Positions 24,078-34,945 of a stretch of DNA of 64,000 nucleotides are shown here, piece after piece. This stretch comes from Gautieria morchelliformis. Taxonomy: Eukaryota; Basidiomycota; Agaricomycetes; Gomphales; Gomphaceae. The notes below the pieces were generated by a model. It saw only the letters and a list, made by a program, of their open reading frames with translations. It had not been told where the DNA came from and ran no database searches. Location of the stretch: positions 1 through 64,000 of the forward strand of contig WHVA01000215.1 of NCBI GenBank assembly GCA_015179125.1, read 5' to 3'. Numbering within the stretch: position 1 is the first letter of the stretch; each line of letters opens with the position of its first letter. The position numbers and the translations under genes were made by a program.

Positions 24078-24614
24078 TCATGTTGGAGGAGCTTTTCTTT
24101 TCCCTTTCACATCGGCAGGAGATAATGGGTCTTGTTGCTCGTCGTCTTCGTCAACAGGTTGTTCTACTTGCACGTCTTGAAGTTTACCTGCATTATCATC
24201 CATTCATTAAGAACAATCGAGGTTTCGGTTTTGATTAAGACAAACCATGTTCATTCCTAAACCTGAAATAAATCACTTCCCAATTGCTTAAAGTCTCTCG
24301 CACAGTTGACATCGTTTCCAGAACATCAAATGCTACAATTTTTCCATACTGCCTGGTTGCACGACAGAATTCGAAGTCATCAATTGTTGTCACTTTGGGG
24401 ACATCGCCGTATATATCTGAGAATTGAGAGAGTGCAGAAAGAGCCTGAGACTTCAGAGCAGCGATAGTGGTGGGGTGTGGCGCGTTGAGGAAAACAGTAG
24501 CCCTGTGTGTTTTTGCCAGAATTTGGAACACTTTTGGAGGCTGTTTTATAGGCTGAGAAAGCGGGCTTAATATGCTGCTCTCTAAGAGAAATTGTTGAGT
24601 ACTGTACTCACCAT
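24078..24614 (-). CDS. Small unrecognised protein, ubiquitin-fold-like pattern
   Basis: Three exons (24612-24614, 24246-24552, 24078-24187) join in phase to 139 residues. The ATG is the whole coding part of exon 1, followed at once by a GTGAGT donor. The first 90 residues alternate strand and helix (KVFQILAKTHRATVFLNA, then TIAALKSQALSALSQF). This pattern recalls a ubiquitin-like fold, but that is a guess. The tail is acidic then basic (DEDDEQQD, KGKRKAPPT). It converges on NDUFA1 with 233 bp between stops. Confidence 0.65.
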
Positions 24615-25570
24615 TTTGTGGTGTTGTACGCGGAGTTACGGAGACAGCCGAGCGCGGCGAACTCCGGACAAGTTATACTATACCCATGTCGACGTACCGC
24701 GATCCCGCGCAGTCCAAAGTCCCTTATAAGGACCCAACACCACTCCCGGAACATGTGCCCCCGGTTACAGAACTTGGTGTTACTAGCGCACCCTTGAAGA
24801 GCGCGGCCTTTTTTATTGGCGGACACTGTAAGGAGTACAATGGTGCGTAATGTTCCTAAGGCAAATCGGCCTGTGCGTAGGTACATGCTTCATCTTTGAA
24901 AACAGAGGATTTCATGTTGTGCAAGGCAGAAAATAGGGATCCTGCGCACTGTCTGCTGGAAGGGAGACGGGTGACCCGATGTGCGGCCGACCTGTAGGTC
25001 TCTCTAATCCTATTCGTGCTGCTGAAGTGAAATGAGCATCGGCAAAGTATATCCAAACTACGGGATAGCTGCTTGAATGAGTTTGACGCGCATTGGGGCT
25101 GCCTAGAGAAGAATAACCAGGTGCGTGTATACTGCCTGTATGCCTGGCTGGCTTTAATGATGTTTTGGATTCGCAAAGGAATACTATCGATGCCGGAAAC
25201 CTGAACGAACACTCAACAAGTGTGTCTTTGACAAGCTGGTGCGTTTTTGTTTGATGACACAGATGTATCAGACTGCCTTAGCTTTATACACAGGGCTTGA
25301 GTAAGATGATTACAGATGCTCCGGAGGGAAAACCACAGGTACACGAGATTGAGAAACCCATTTACAAGCCCATACAGAAGTAGATGGAAAATACACAATT
25401 GTAGAATATTTCAGTCACGTGTCCACTTTTAGTCGCGTCAAGATTTGTCTGAATCTTCATGCTCCGTTGCACACTGGGCTAGTTTGCACAGGCTGTACGC
25501 TAACCAGGATACCTGCTGCAGTCAAATAATAGTGGTCTGTGTGGTCAAGGTGGTTGCTGCACCCTTGGAT
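24615..25570. other. Intergenic, nothing supported
   Basis: About 950 bp between divergent genes. Short frames only; no motif or repeat seen. Confidence 0.45.
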
Positions 25571-27040
25571 ATGCTTCATCGTTTCGTTTTCCGGAGGGTC
25601 AGGACGTACTCGACTGTTTCGCCTAGGGCTTCTATCTATATTTCTACTTCAACGTCGCCCCACTTCAACCTCGCGGTGGAAGACTGGTCCGCAGCTTTCC
25701 GTTCTTCTGGATATGTGTAGCAAATGTCTATGCTTTTCAGGTTGTTTCGAAAGGCTCTGCCAGACCGCCCTTTGCTCCTACTCTTTAAAAACGAGCCATG
25801 TGTTGTCATCGGTAGAAACCAGGTATCTGTTCAACCACTTCCTCCTCCCACCACGCAAGATCTCCTACGATAAGCACAGAATCCTTGGAAAGAAATCAAC
25901 TTCCCCGCCCTACGCGCTCTCGGCGTGCCTTTCATCCGAAGACGGAGTGGAGGCGGCACCGTATACCATGCAAGTGTTCAACCTTTGCACGCACAGCTCA
26001 TCAAACCTCATCTCTGACAAAGGACCTGGGCAACACGAATTTTTCGATACATCTGCCTCGCGCAGCCTTCAATCGACATCATACAGCAAGAATTATTCAG
26101 CGCGCTCTTGTTTCTCTCTCGATAGATGCAGACGTCAACGAGCGGAATGACATATGCGTTGGTGGCTTCAAGATGAGTCCCCATTCCAATCCTCCAACGC
26201 TATAGTGCTTATACGTGGTTCGAAGTACGTGTCTGGATCAGCTTACAAAATCGTGAATAAACGAGCGTATCATCATGGGACTATGTTGATTTCCACAGAG
26301 CTGGGAAGACTTGGCAGCCTGTTACATAACACCAAAGTTGACGCTTGTCCTCAGTACTCGTTCTACATAGCACTGACGCTCCATCCAGGATACCATGGTG
26401 ACGAAAGGGGTTGCATCTGTCCGATCCCCAGTGCACAATTTACGACAATTTAGGTCGAATGTAACACATGCCAGGTTTATGGAAGCCGTCATCGATAATT
26501 TTACAGAAGAATATGAAATTAACCCAGAGGTCCCCAGCCATCTTCGGTTCCGCGCCTTAATGCCTGACCACATAACGTTAACCAGGTGCAAATGGTCCAC
26601 GACGGGGCAGAAATACGCGACATAGATCACATCAAAGCCGGCATAATTGAACTGCAGGTGACTTGTCTTCCGCGAAATTAATTAAGTGTAACTATGACTT
26701 TACCGCAGCAATGGGACTGGCAATATGGCCAAACGCCCGAGTTCACTCACAGGCTCACCGGCTCATTCGCATGGGGCGAGATTGTACGCAAGCACTAAGT
26801 CAGACAGCGAGACATTGATCTTTGACATGTCTCTAGACGGCTGATATTCGTTCAAAACACGGTATTATTCTTTCATGCGGTGTGTCATCAAACAGCATCG
26901 ACGAGACTTGGTGTAAAGAATTTGGAAGCTCACTCGTGGGAGCAAAATATGCATCGTTGGAAGGAATGGAACGGGAGGACCTTGTCGAAAATCGACGAGA
27001 GAGACTGGATATCTTAGAATGGCTCAGGGAGGAGATGTGA
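25571..27040 (+). CDS. AIM22: Lipoate-protein ligase / lipoyltransferase (AIM22/LIPT1/LplA family)
   Basis: Attaches lipoate to E2 subunits and glycine-cleavage H protein in mitochondria. Nine exons (25571-25686, 25741-25822, 25880-25969, 26023-26172, 26226-26336, 26389-26529, 26586-26657, 26709-26783, 26837-27040) join in phase to 346 residues. The N-terminus is arginine- and serine-rich, as in mitochondrial import signals. Family motifs are [45 protein letters not shown], and VSGSAYKI with [25 protein letters not shown] and [11 protein letters not shown] close it. Two introns are odd: the one at 25970 starts GCAAGT, and the one at 26173 seems to start ATGAGT. Without removing the latter, the frame stops. 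The stop lies 78 bp from that of NDUFAF3. Confidence 0.9.
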
Positions 27041-27118
27041 AGGGATGATTTTGATTGCTGTCAAAGGTTCTGCTTGGCAAGACCGCTGTAGGAAATACCA
27101 TGAAAGACACATAAAGCA

Positions 27119-27777
27119 CTATGAGGATGGAACTCGTCGCCATGGCATTGGAGAAAGTGGTAGGAGAGCAGCTGCCACATTTCGACCCTCCTCGGCAAGA
27201 AGATTATAAGTTGAACATGCATTTCGCTACCAGAGAAGGTTGGAGACCAAAGATTTGGTGTGAGCGATTATGACCGGATCAGGTGAAGCCACTTGCCGTA
27301 TCCATTAGGTCTGTCTGAAGTCCCAGTTGTCGAAGATGTGTCCGTAAGGTCGGGGGCAATTGAGCAGTACGTCGTCCAGTTCCCAGCAGTAAGATCTCTG
27401 TAGCATACGACCAGGTGCAAATTGTCAGACACCGCCCGGTGTTGCGACGCTAAGCAGGGCAAAATACCAGGCTTTGGCACCACCACGTCAAAAATCTCGA
27501 ATTGCTCTGTTCCCCAACCCTCCCAGGGGTCGTGCTGTGACTGCGGAACATCCCAAAGGAACACCTTTCCACCAAGAAAGATGCATGGTCCCGATAGGAG
27601 CAGTCCACTGGATAGCTCAATCTGTCCTGCGGATGTTATAGACTGGACTTGTATGGCAGGTGGGGAGGAGTCCGCGAGCATATTAGTGAGGCCATTCCGA
27701 CGTAGAGTGGAGGAATGTAGTGCCCTATGTGCCTGTGGTACGGCACATCCCCTTAGAGGACGAAGTGCGAGGAGCAT
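27119..27777 (-). CDS. NDUFAF3: Complex I assembly factor NDUFAF3 (DUF498/Mth938 domain)
   Basis: Mitochondrial factor for early complex I assembly. Three exons (27468-27777, 27297-27397, 27119-27226) join in phase to 172 residues. An arginine-rich presequence (MLLALRPLRGC) leads. The DUF498 signatures are then SGLLLSGPCIFLGGKVFLWD, VVVPKPEILLLGTGR, and LMDTRNACSTYNLLAEEGR. The second intron begins GCAAGT, so it is a GC-AG intron. Reading through it gives an early stop after a non-homologous tail. It is tail-to-tail with the lipoate ligase. Confidence 0.92.
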
Positions 27778-27916
27778 GGCGTTTGGTGCAAAACTCTTGA
27801 GACGCGGCGAGGACCGCTAATTATAACTCGAGAGCGGCAATGGGACCCACAATTGCGTGAGAAGTACTCGAATGTCCACATTATGAAAAATACACAGTAA
27901 TCGTCATGAATAATAT

Positions 27917-29192
27917 CTAGGATTGTTTACTCCGCACCACGAGATCTGAGAATTTCACCAAAGTCCCTCCGAATATATCGAGTGAACTATACTCGTGATT
28001 TGTATGCTGTTCAGTGCAATCATATACCAACTTACCTTCCATATGTCAAATCAACACGTCCATCAGACAATCGATCGACGAGGTCGAGATCTGAGATATC
28101 TGGGGACAGCATTAGCCGTATTCTCAAAGTAAGGTTGAAAATCAATTTCTGCACCCTTTGCGCCGCCTGCATACGTCGTTGGAATGTGGACCCACTCCCC
28201 TAGTTCTGGGGAAGGTCAGGTTAGAGTGGCTACTACGGACAAACGCAGGGCCTACTTTGGACTAGTTCCTCGTCGATGCCTTGACAAAGTCCTTCGACAT
28301 CAGCGGCATGGATTAAAAATTCACTGTGGGGGTGGGGGATATCAATTAAAAGTAGCGTAGTGTTGCAAGGGCAAGCATACCTGCAGTATTGTGACAACAA
28401 ATCAAGTGATTCTGTAAATGGCAAAGTGGGATGTCACCCAATTTGTTGTACAAAACAACCTTGCCCCTACCTTTGTTGACCTGCATATCTGTGATGTCTT
28501 GCCACTTGTTCATGGCAACGTACCAACCATCATGTTTCCGGCGACAGCTATTTGAAAAGCATCAATGTCGTCGAATCGGCTCGTAGCATCATGTGAATAA
28601 CATCTACCTGACGTCAACGACAAGATGTGCCTTCCCCACAAGTGAAGATATGTGTTGTAGTCTCTCTAAAGAAAACCGAGATGAAGGAAAGAGGAAAGAG
28701 GTCACGATAATCTGTAAGCGTCGTCGCGTTAACCAGGCCGCTAAGCGATGGTAGACTGGGTTACTTTTTCCGCGCCAGCAGTAAGCCACTCTACTGCATT
28801 CTTGTCCGTGATACCTCCCCCTAACTGAAGACCGCCTGTACACCCCCAGTTCAATATGCACGAGTTATTGCCTGGAGAAGAAGAAAAAGGACTAACCGGG
28901 CCATGCGGTGAGTGCGGCTTTGGCAGCTTCGTCATTGCCAGGACCAAGTTTGATTATATGACCGCCTGTTAGCCGGTGTTCTTTATACAGTCGAGCGAAT
29001 TTCGCGGGAGAGTCACTTGACGAAAGATCAGAGATAAATGACGCTCAGGACCTGAGGACCACATGGAATGACAGACCTTGAAACAAAGTTTGTCTTTAGT
29101 ATGGATGGATCTCGTTCAGAAAGTGATCCGCCCACTATTTGTTTTACGGCTCCATCGTGGAGGTCGATACACGGTCGAAATTTGGATTTCAT
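27917..29192 (-). CDS. HIS6: ProFAR isomerase, histidine biosynthesis (HIS6/HisA)
   Basis: Phosphoribosylformimino-5-aminoimidazole carboxamide ribotide isomerase, fourth step of histidine synthesis. Ten exons can be joined in phase. They run from ATG at 29192 ([19 protein letters not shown]) through [63 protein letters not shown] and [14 protein letters not shown]. They continue through [12 protein letters not shown] to [12 protein letters not shown] and the TAG at 27919-27917. The pattern is a TIM barrel with the catalytic aspartates in CIDLHDG and AADVEG. No frameshift was seen. Its 5' side is close to the duplicated block beginning at 29263. Confidence 0.92.
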
Positions 29193-29262
29193 GGTCACAA
29201 AGATGTGTGACGACGTTGTGGCGTCAACCCGCGCTGTGCAGCACTCGGCTTAGCCGGATTTA

Positions 29263-29945
29263 CGCACTCGAACTCAGAGATTGTAATCAATCACGGCATT
29301 GCCTCTGTGAGTGAGGAGTTACCTAATTAATTTCACAGCATTATCGCCTTGAAGCGGGTCGTACATATTTCACCAAGCGTCTTTCTTGTCACTCACGGTA
29401 CTAATTATATAAGTAACCACGACAGATATTTCAACAGTCTTACAGGACGGTAGCGACACCACATCGACCGCCGGTGTATGACATTGGCAGCCGATCCTAC
29501 GTAGGTATAACCAGTGGGTATGGATGGCAATATAAGGTGCCCACTCCCGTGCATCCAGGGTGCTAAAATTAACTTCAAAGGGTAGGTTCCTTGAAGCTTG
29601 AAATTGAATTGTTGAAGAACCGGGTATGGATGGGCATAAGCCGGTACACGGAGTTTGCTACTTGAGTCGGAGCTGGTGTAATAACTCAGCAGGCATGCAA
29701 TGAAAGCCCGGTGCCGTACAACAGCACTATAGTTTGGAACATCCCCGGGATGCACTAAATAAATAGATTTCCTAAACTGGCAAGATACCGTGCGAAAGGC
29801 AATCGCGCTGCGATTTATCCAAGGTTGAACAACAGTTCATGGTAAGACTCCCAGTGGCACCGGAGTGTTCTGCGCACAGCGTTTATCTAGGTGATTGCTA
29901 CCCCGATGAGAGTTCGACTAGTCGTAAAGGTATCCCGGTATAATG
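29263..29945. repeat. Duplicated block A, copy 1 (upstream of the terpene synthase)
   Basis: About 680 bp recurs in the same orientation at 33273-33970. Shared anchors are GCACTCGAACTCAGAGATTG at the start and GTGATTGCTACCCCGATGAG near the end. The copies differ by many substitutions and small gaps, so the duplication is not recent. Short frames in both copies are not kept open and are not called genes. Confidence 0.85.
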
Positions 29946-30640
29946 CTATAGCTGCTGCAATGATGGTGGGAAATGTTCAGAAGCTTCTGTATTGACTTAC
30001 TTATTGTTGTTCCCCCGGTCATCGCCTACTGTGGTTAGACTTTTGTCGGAGCGCGTGAGCAATATTGGCAGGAATGGTAAGCCATTTTCCTACACATCGA
30101 ATTGCCGCAAGTTAGCATGTGATTGACCTGGCGCTCACGCATTTTTCTCGCATTGCAAATCAATCACAGATATTCAAGATGTTTAACAAAGTGCCTGAGA
30201 AATATACTCATGCCCCTGGGCAGTATGAAACTTGATAATGTGTATGTCTACTACACTAGAGCTGGTATGAGAGTGACTTTCCTGTCTACCGATCTTCGCT
30301 AACTGAAATTTAGCCACCAGGGGTAGACGTCTTCTAACCCTGCTTTCTTTACTAAGTTTCGAAACTCGGCAAGAGCTACTTTGTAACTTCCGCTCTCCAC
30401 CGGGTGGCACATTAGAAAGAACAATACAACTGTATCGCTCAAGACAGCTGAGACCCTTATAACGCCGTACGTTCGTGGCAAAAAACTTGGCAACATAGCA
30501 ATATGTGTCGAAGTCTTGTATCATCTTTGGAGTGGCAGTGTGAGTCCACATAATTAGAAAGCGCTCTCATTCAATATAGGATTACTGGTAATATCGCGTC
30601 ACTCACCCCCTTGCGAAGGCGTCTCTCATCAAGGAGCGAA
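29946..30640. other. Region between block A and the terpene synthase
   Basis: A minus-strand frame at 30299-30496 (ending AEFRNLVKKAGLEDVYPWW) looks like the C-terminal end of an enzyme, but no partner exons were found. It may be a gene fragment. Nothing else recognised. Confidence 0.3.
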
Positions 30641-30650
30641 GTATAAAATT
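30641..30650 (+). promoter_or_regulatory. TATA box of the terpene synthase
   Basis: GTATAAAATT lies about 50 bp before the start codon at 30696. Confidence 0.5.
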
Positions 30651-30695
30651 TAGGTGACCAGGCAGGTCCTATGTCGTCAGTTTCGCCCTCACTCC

Positions 30696-31894
30696 ATGAG
30701 TTCCTATTCTCCCTCAGATGCAGCCATGGTGCGGCTTCCCGACCTCATATCTCACTGCCCATTCAAACCCGTCAGTCATAAAAACGGAGATGCCGTCGCC
30801 GCTGCTTCAGAGAAGTGGTTCGAAGATGGATGTCGTGTGTTCTCTGCCGACATGCGTCGTCACATAGCTGAACTGAAGAACGGAAAGTTGGCTGCATACT
30901 GCTACAACGAATGCGACGACCAACGTTTCCGAGTTATTTGCGATTACTTGATTGCCTCCTGGCTCATCGACGATTTGTCGGACGCGATGACGACCAAGGA
31001 CACTGAAATTCTCGCCGACCTCGTCATGAACGCCATGACATTTCCCGAGTTCTATCGACCTACTCACACAGGAGGAAAGGAACAGCCTGATGAAGAGCCC
31101 GACCTTAGTAGGCTGATGCGAGAGTGAGTATCTTTATGGTCATATCGGGCACGCGACTCACTGCAACTTATGCATAGCTTTTGCACTCGCTTCATCTCCA
31201 ACGCAGGGTCAGGATGTCAAACACGGTTTGCCAGTAGTTTAGAGCTCTACCTTGTTGCCGCCGACCGACAGGCCAAGGAACGCTCCTCCCAGGAGAACCT
31301 CTCCCTGGAAAACTACGTCAGAAGCCGTCGACTGAGCAGCGCTTGCAAGCCCTGTTTCGACCTCATTGAATATTCTCAGGACATAGACCTTCCTGACGAT
31401 GTTATAGAGAACCCCATTCTAGAGGCAATGAAAGATTGCGCTAACGACTATATCAGCTGGTCAAATGTTGGTGTCAATTCTACTGTGCATAGACAGGAAC
31501 TTACTTGATATATATTCAGGACATATATTCATACAACGTCGAACAGTCTCGTGGTGATACGCACAACATCATCACCGTAATCATGCGGAATCGCGACTTG
31601 GACGTTCAGGGTGCCTTCGACCACGCTGGGAATATGTGCATTGAAGCCATTAAAGGCTATTGCGAGTACAAGTCCAGGCTCCCCTCGTACGGCCCAGAGA
31701 TAGATAGGCAGGTTGCGGCGTACACACGCGGCCTGGAAAGCTGGATATCCGGCAATCTGGAATGGAGCTTCCTGACACAGCGATACTTTGGTGACAGAGG
31801 CCAGGAGATCAAGAAACATCTACGGATGAGCCTCTTGCCCAACCAGTTACCAGCGGACACCGGCAGGATGTATATGCCTCCGACAGTGGCATAG
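30696..31894 (+). CDS. Sesquiterpene synthase (class I terpene cyclase)
   Basis: Cyclises farnesyl diphosphate by ionisation of the diphosphate with Mg2+. Three exons (30696-31123, 31178-31466, 31520-31894) join in phase to 363 residues, the usual basidiomycete length. The aspartate-rich motif is DDLSD in ICDYLIASWLIDDLSD. The NSE triad NDIYSYNVE is split by the second intron, after the N. The RY pair sits in SFLTQRYFG near the C-terminus. The start at 30696 was chosen over 30726 (next in-frame ATG); both are possible. No P450 or other tailoring gene is adjacent. It lies inside a tandem duplication whose other copy has lost the enzyme. Confidence 0.93.
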
Positions 31895-31912
31895 ATTATC
31901 ATACTTTCGTTG

Positions 31913-32160
31913 ACAGTCTCCGGTCCCGATTGCAGGTAGCTAATTTGATATCTTCAATTAGCTTGCAACATACGTGGACTAATATTCGCCGAAACCAATC
32001 AATATATAGTAACTGTACATAAACGTGCAATACCGCTGAATACGAACCCCAACTTGGTTGTTTGCGAAATGGTTGTCGTCGTGAGGAACGACTAGGCTTA
32101 AACTACGCAAAGAAACAACGGGGTTGGTCCCACAATCGCTTGTGGGACCGCTAAGAAGCA
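31913..32160. repeat. Duplicated block B, copy 1, with hairpin and poly-A
   Basis: About 250 bp downstream of the terpene synthase recurs at 34173-34427 with few changes. It ends with a perfect 10-bp hairpin (GGTCCCACAA, 4-base loop, TTGTGGGACC) followed by a long A run at 32160-32182. A third short copy of its start (GACTAATATTCGCCGAAACC) occurs near 35653. Confidence 0.85.
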
Positions 32161-32801
32161 AAAAAAAAAAAAAAAAAAAAAAACTGTTAGAAATGTATAC
32201 GCTATAGAGTTCGACGCGGCCGGGTCGAATACGTTACCTTCCTCCGCGTCGTCCATATCCGAGTCGACTCGGAAAGATCCTGCATGAAAAGGGAGCAAAG
32301 GTCAGTACGCTGAGGAGAGCGGGAAAGTGTTTGGGAGCAACGACAGGACCGTCGAGCGAAAGACCGAAGCTGGATGGGCGCAGCTCCCAGCGACGAGACC
32401 GGTGACCCAGAACCGACGCCGACATGGAGCCTGCGATCGCGTCCTGCTCCCCCCGGTCACGCCCGGGGCAACCTTAGATTTTGGTTTCATCCATGAGACG
32501 ACATTGTCAGACCTGGGGAGTACCTAAGTGCCTCCCAGCTGCAGCGGGAAATTATCACGAATCTAGCCCGGGTTTTATGCCTTTCAAGTTGGAGAGTCAG
32601 CAACAGGTATATAATAAATCACATGCATGGTCCGTGCACTGAAATAAGATGCCTGACAGCAACGTCTGGTCAAAAATGTTCCACGAGGTCAGACCGTGGC
32701 TTGCTGGGAGCCCTCGACTTGAGTACTGACCTGCAAGTGGTTCGAGCGCATTCCTGTCATTATTTTCCACCATGACTGATCCATCAACGCACAGTTGGGG
32801 T
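32161..32801. other. 640-bp segment present only in copy 1 of the duplication
   Basis: It lies between the poly-A of block B and block C, where copy 2 has only about 40 bp of purine-rich sequence. It is GC-richer than its surroundings at 32210-32520. On the minus strand it shows exon-like pieces (an acceptor CATGCAG near 32282 and a GTAACG donor). It may be an insertion carrying a gene fragment; the origin is not recognised. Confidence 0.4.
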
Positions 32802-33267
32802 CAGCAGCTGTATAGAAGCAGCCTGAAGTGCTGTAAATCAATAGGAAGTAAGCCTGGATAATTGATTCTAAAATTGATTCAGTTCCACTGCACCCGAGAC
32901 AAGTAATTTCACCAGGATGTCACTGGCAGTGCCCAGGTTCCGAGTCGAAGTGTTCTATACCAGCCATACTCCCGCTTTTGGGTCCTTTGTAGTTGCGGGG
33001 GACGCACAATGTTCGTTGGCACCTTACTTACTAGTAGCTTCAAGCTATTTCAGATATGCATTCCGCGACCAAAAAGACATAGCATACCGTGGCATAACTC
33101 TCTATGACCTAGAATACAATTGTGGGGTTTGACGAACAGTCGCAATACTGTGGCGAACGTGAACCGTTCCGACTCGCTCGACTCCCAGCCCAACTCGATC
33201 CAGCCAACGCCCGCCAAAAAAGATGCTAGTGGAGGAGGAGACTCATTGCCATGGACCGCTCTTTAAT
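32802..33267. repeat. Duplicated block C, copy 1
   Basis: About 460 bp matching 34467-34945 in the same orientation (shared start CAGCAGCTGTATAGAAGCAG). It abuts copy 2 of block A directly, as expected for a tandem duplication of the unit A-synthase-B-C. Confidence 0.8.
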
Positions 33268-33272
33268 ATTGA

Positions 33273-33970
33273 TGCACTCGAACTCAGAGATTGTAATCGC
33301 GGCATTGCCTCTGTGAAGCAGCAAGCAACGTGAGGCGTTACCCAATTAATTTCACAGCATTATAGCCTTGAAGCGGGTCGTACATCTTTGACCAAGCGTC
33401 TTTCTTGTCACTCGCGTACTAACTATATAACCACAACAAGTCTTACATAATTACAGGAACAGCAGCGCAACCACATCGACCCGGAGTGTGCATGTTGTTG
33501 ATAACCGGTCAGAAACAAGGTATAGTAACCGGCGGATATGGACGGCAATATAATGGCACTGAAAATTTATTGCCCACTCCCGTGCATCGGGAGGCAGGGA
33601 TGCTAAAATCCTGCGGTCGCCGGTGATCGAGGAACACTAATAGTACAGGTTCCGGACGCAACCCTTGAAGCTTGAAAGTTGAAGCGTTGAAAAACCTTCT
33701 CGCGTGGTACTCGGAGATGGACTCGAAGTTCCGAACATAATAATTCAGCGGGCATGCGGTGAATGGAATGAAAGCCCGGTACCGTACAACAGCACTATAG
33801 TTTGGAAACATCACCGATGTGGCTATACAGCTTACAGTTTGCTCTAACAACAACTCATGGTAAGACTCCCAGTGACACCCGAGTGTTCTGCACACAGCGT
33901 TTATCTAGGTGATTGCTACCCCGATGAGCAAGGAGGAGAGTTGGACAGTCGTAAAGATATCTCAGTATAA
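33273..33970. repeat. Duplicated block A, copy 2
   Basis: Partner of 29263-29945. Downstream, where copy 1 has about 2 kb with the terpene synthase, copy 2 has only about 200 bp (33971-34172) without any terpene-synthase motif. Confidence 0.85.
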
Positions 33971-34172
33971 CTTGAACTACTCGCCCTTGGGCTGTGAGGC
34001 TGTGACACGACCAAGCATCAGCATCTTCAATCTTCCTCACCTTCAGGCATCATCAGCTTCCGACGTAACTGGTGGACACAGTTATCTCAAGGCTCAGGGA
34101 GACTGGCATCTTGACAATATTCCACCTATTGCCCTAGTTTTGTTGACCATCAGTGAGCGGACACTGCATGAT

Positions 34173-34427
34173 TGACAGTCATCGGTCGCGAATGCAAGTA
34201 GCTGATTTGGATACCTTCAACTAGCTTGCAACATACGTGGACTAATGTTCGCCGAAACCAATCAACATATAGTAATTGTACATAAACGTGCAATACCTGG
34301 GCTGAATACGAACCCCAACTTGGTTGTTTGCGAAATGGCTGTCGTCGTGAGGAACGACTAGGCTCAAACTACGCAAAGAAACAAGGGGGTTGGTCCCACA
34401 ATCGCTTGTGGGACCGCTAAGAAGCAA
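34173..34427. repeat. Duplicated block B, copy 2
   Basis: Partner of 31913-32160. The hairpin stem is intact here too, and the A run is short (about 10). Confidence 0.85.
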
Positions 34428-34466
34428 AAAAAAAATGGAAAGAAATGGAAAGAAAAAGAAAAAGGT

Positions 34467-34945
34467 CTCAGCAGCTGTATAGAAGCAGCCTGAAGTGCTG
34501 TAAATCAATAGGAAGTAAGTATGGATAATGATGCTAAAATTGATTCAGTTCCACTGCACCCAAGACAAGTAATTTCACCAGGACGTCTCTAGAAGTGTCC
34601 AGGTTCCGAGTCGAAGTGTTCTATGCCAGCCACACTCCCGCTTTTGGGTGCTCTGTAGTTGCGGGGGACGCACAATGAGGCCCTCGTTGGCACCTTACTT
34701 ACTAGTAGCTTCAAGCTATTTCACGAACAGATACACATTCAGAGAGCAACGCTGTAAAATGACACAACATACCGTCGCATAACTCTTTAGGACCTAGAGT
34801 ATAATTTTAGGTTCTGAAGAACAGTCACAATATTGTGGCGGAACTCAAGTTCCGACTCGACTGAGTCCAGCCCAACTCCATAGTCCGAGTCGCGCCAAAA
34901 AAAGATGACAGTGTGGATTCCTTGACATGGACAACACTTTAGTCC
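34467..34945. repeat. Duplicated block C, copy 2
   Basis: Partner of 32802-33267 with scattered substitutions and small insertions. Confidence 0.8.

Noticed and set aside
25539..26150. Open frame of 203 codons
   Set aside because: It reads through introns of the lipoate ligase in a different frame and starts before the real ATG; only the spliced model gives family motifs.
27268..27467. C-terminal tail of the NDUFAF3 frame read without splicing
   Set aside because: The unspliced tail has no similarity to the family, while two introns restore the conserved GTGR and RNACSTYN parts.
31915..32160. Block B as a tRNA-derived SINE
   Set aside because: A GGGTTCGTATTC stretch on its minus strand recalls a B box, but the poly-A lies at the wrong end for that orientation and no A box or tRNA fold could be drawn.
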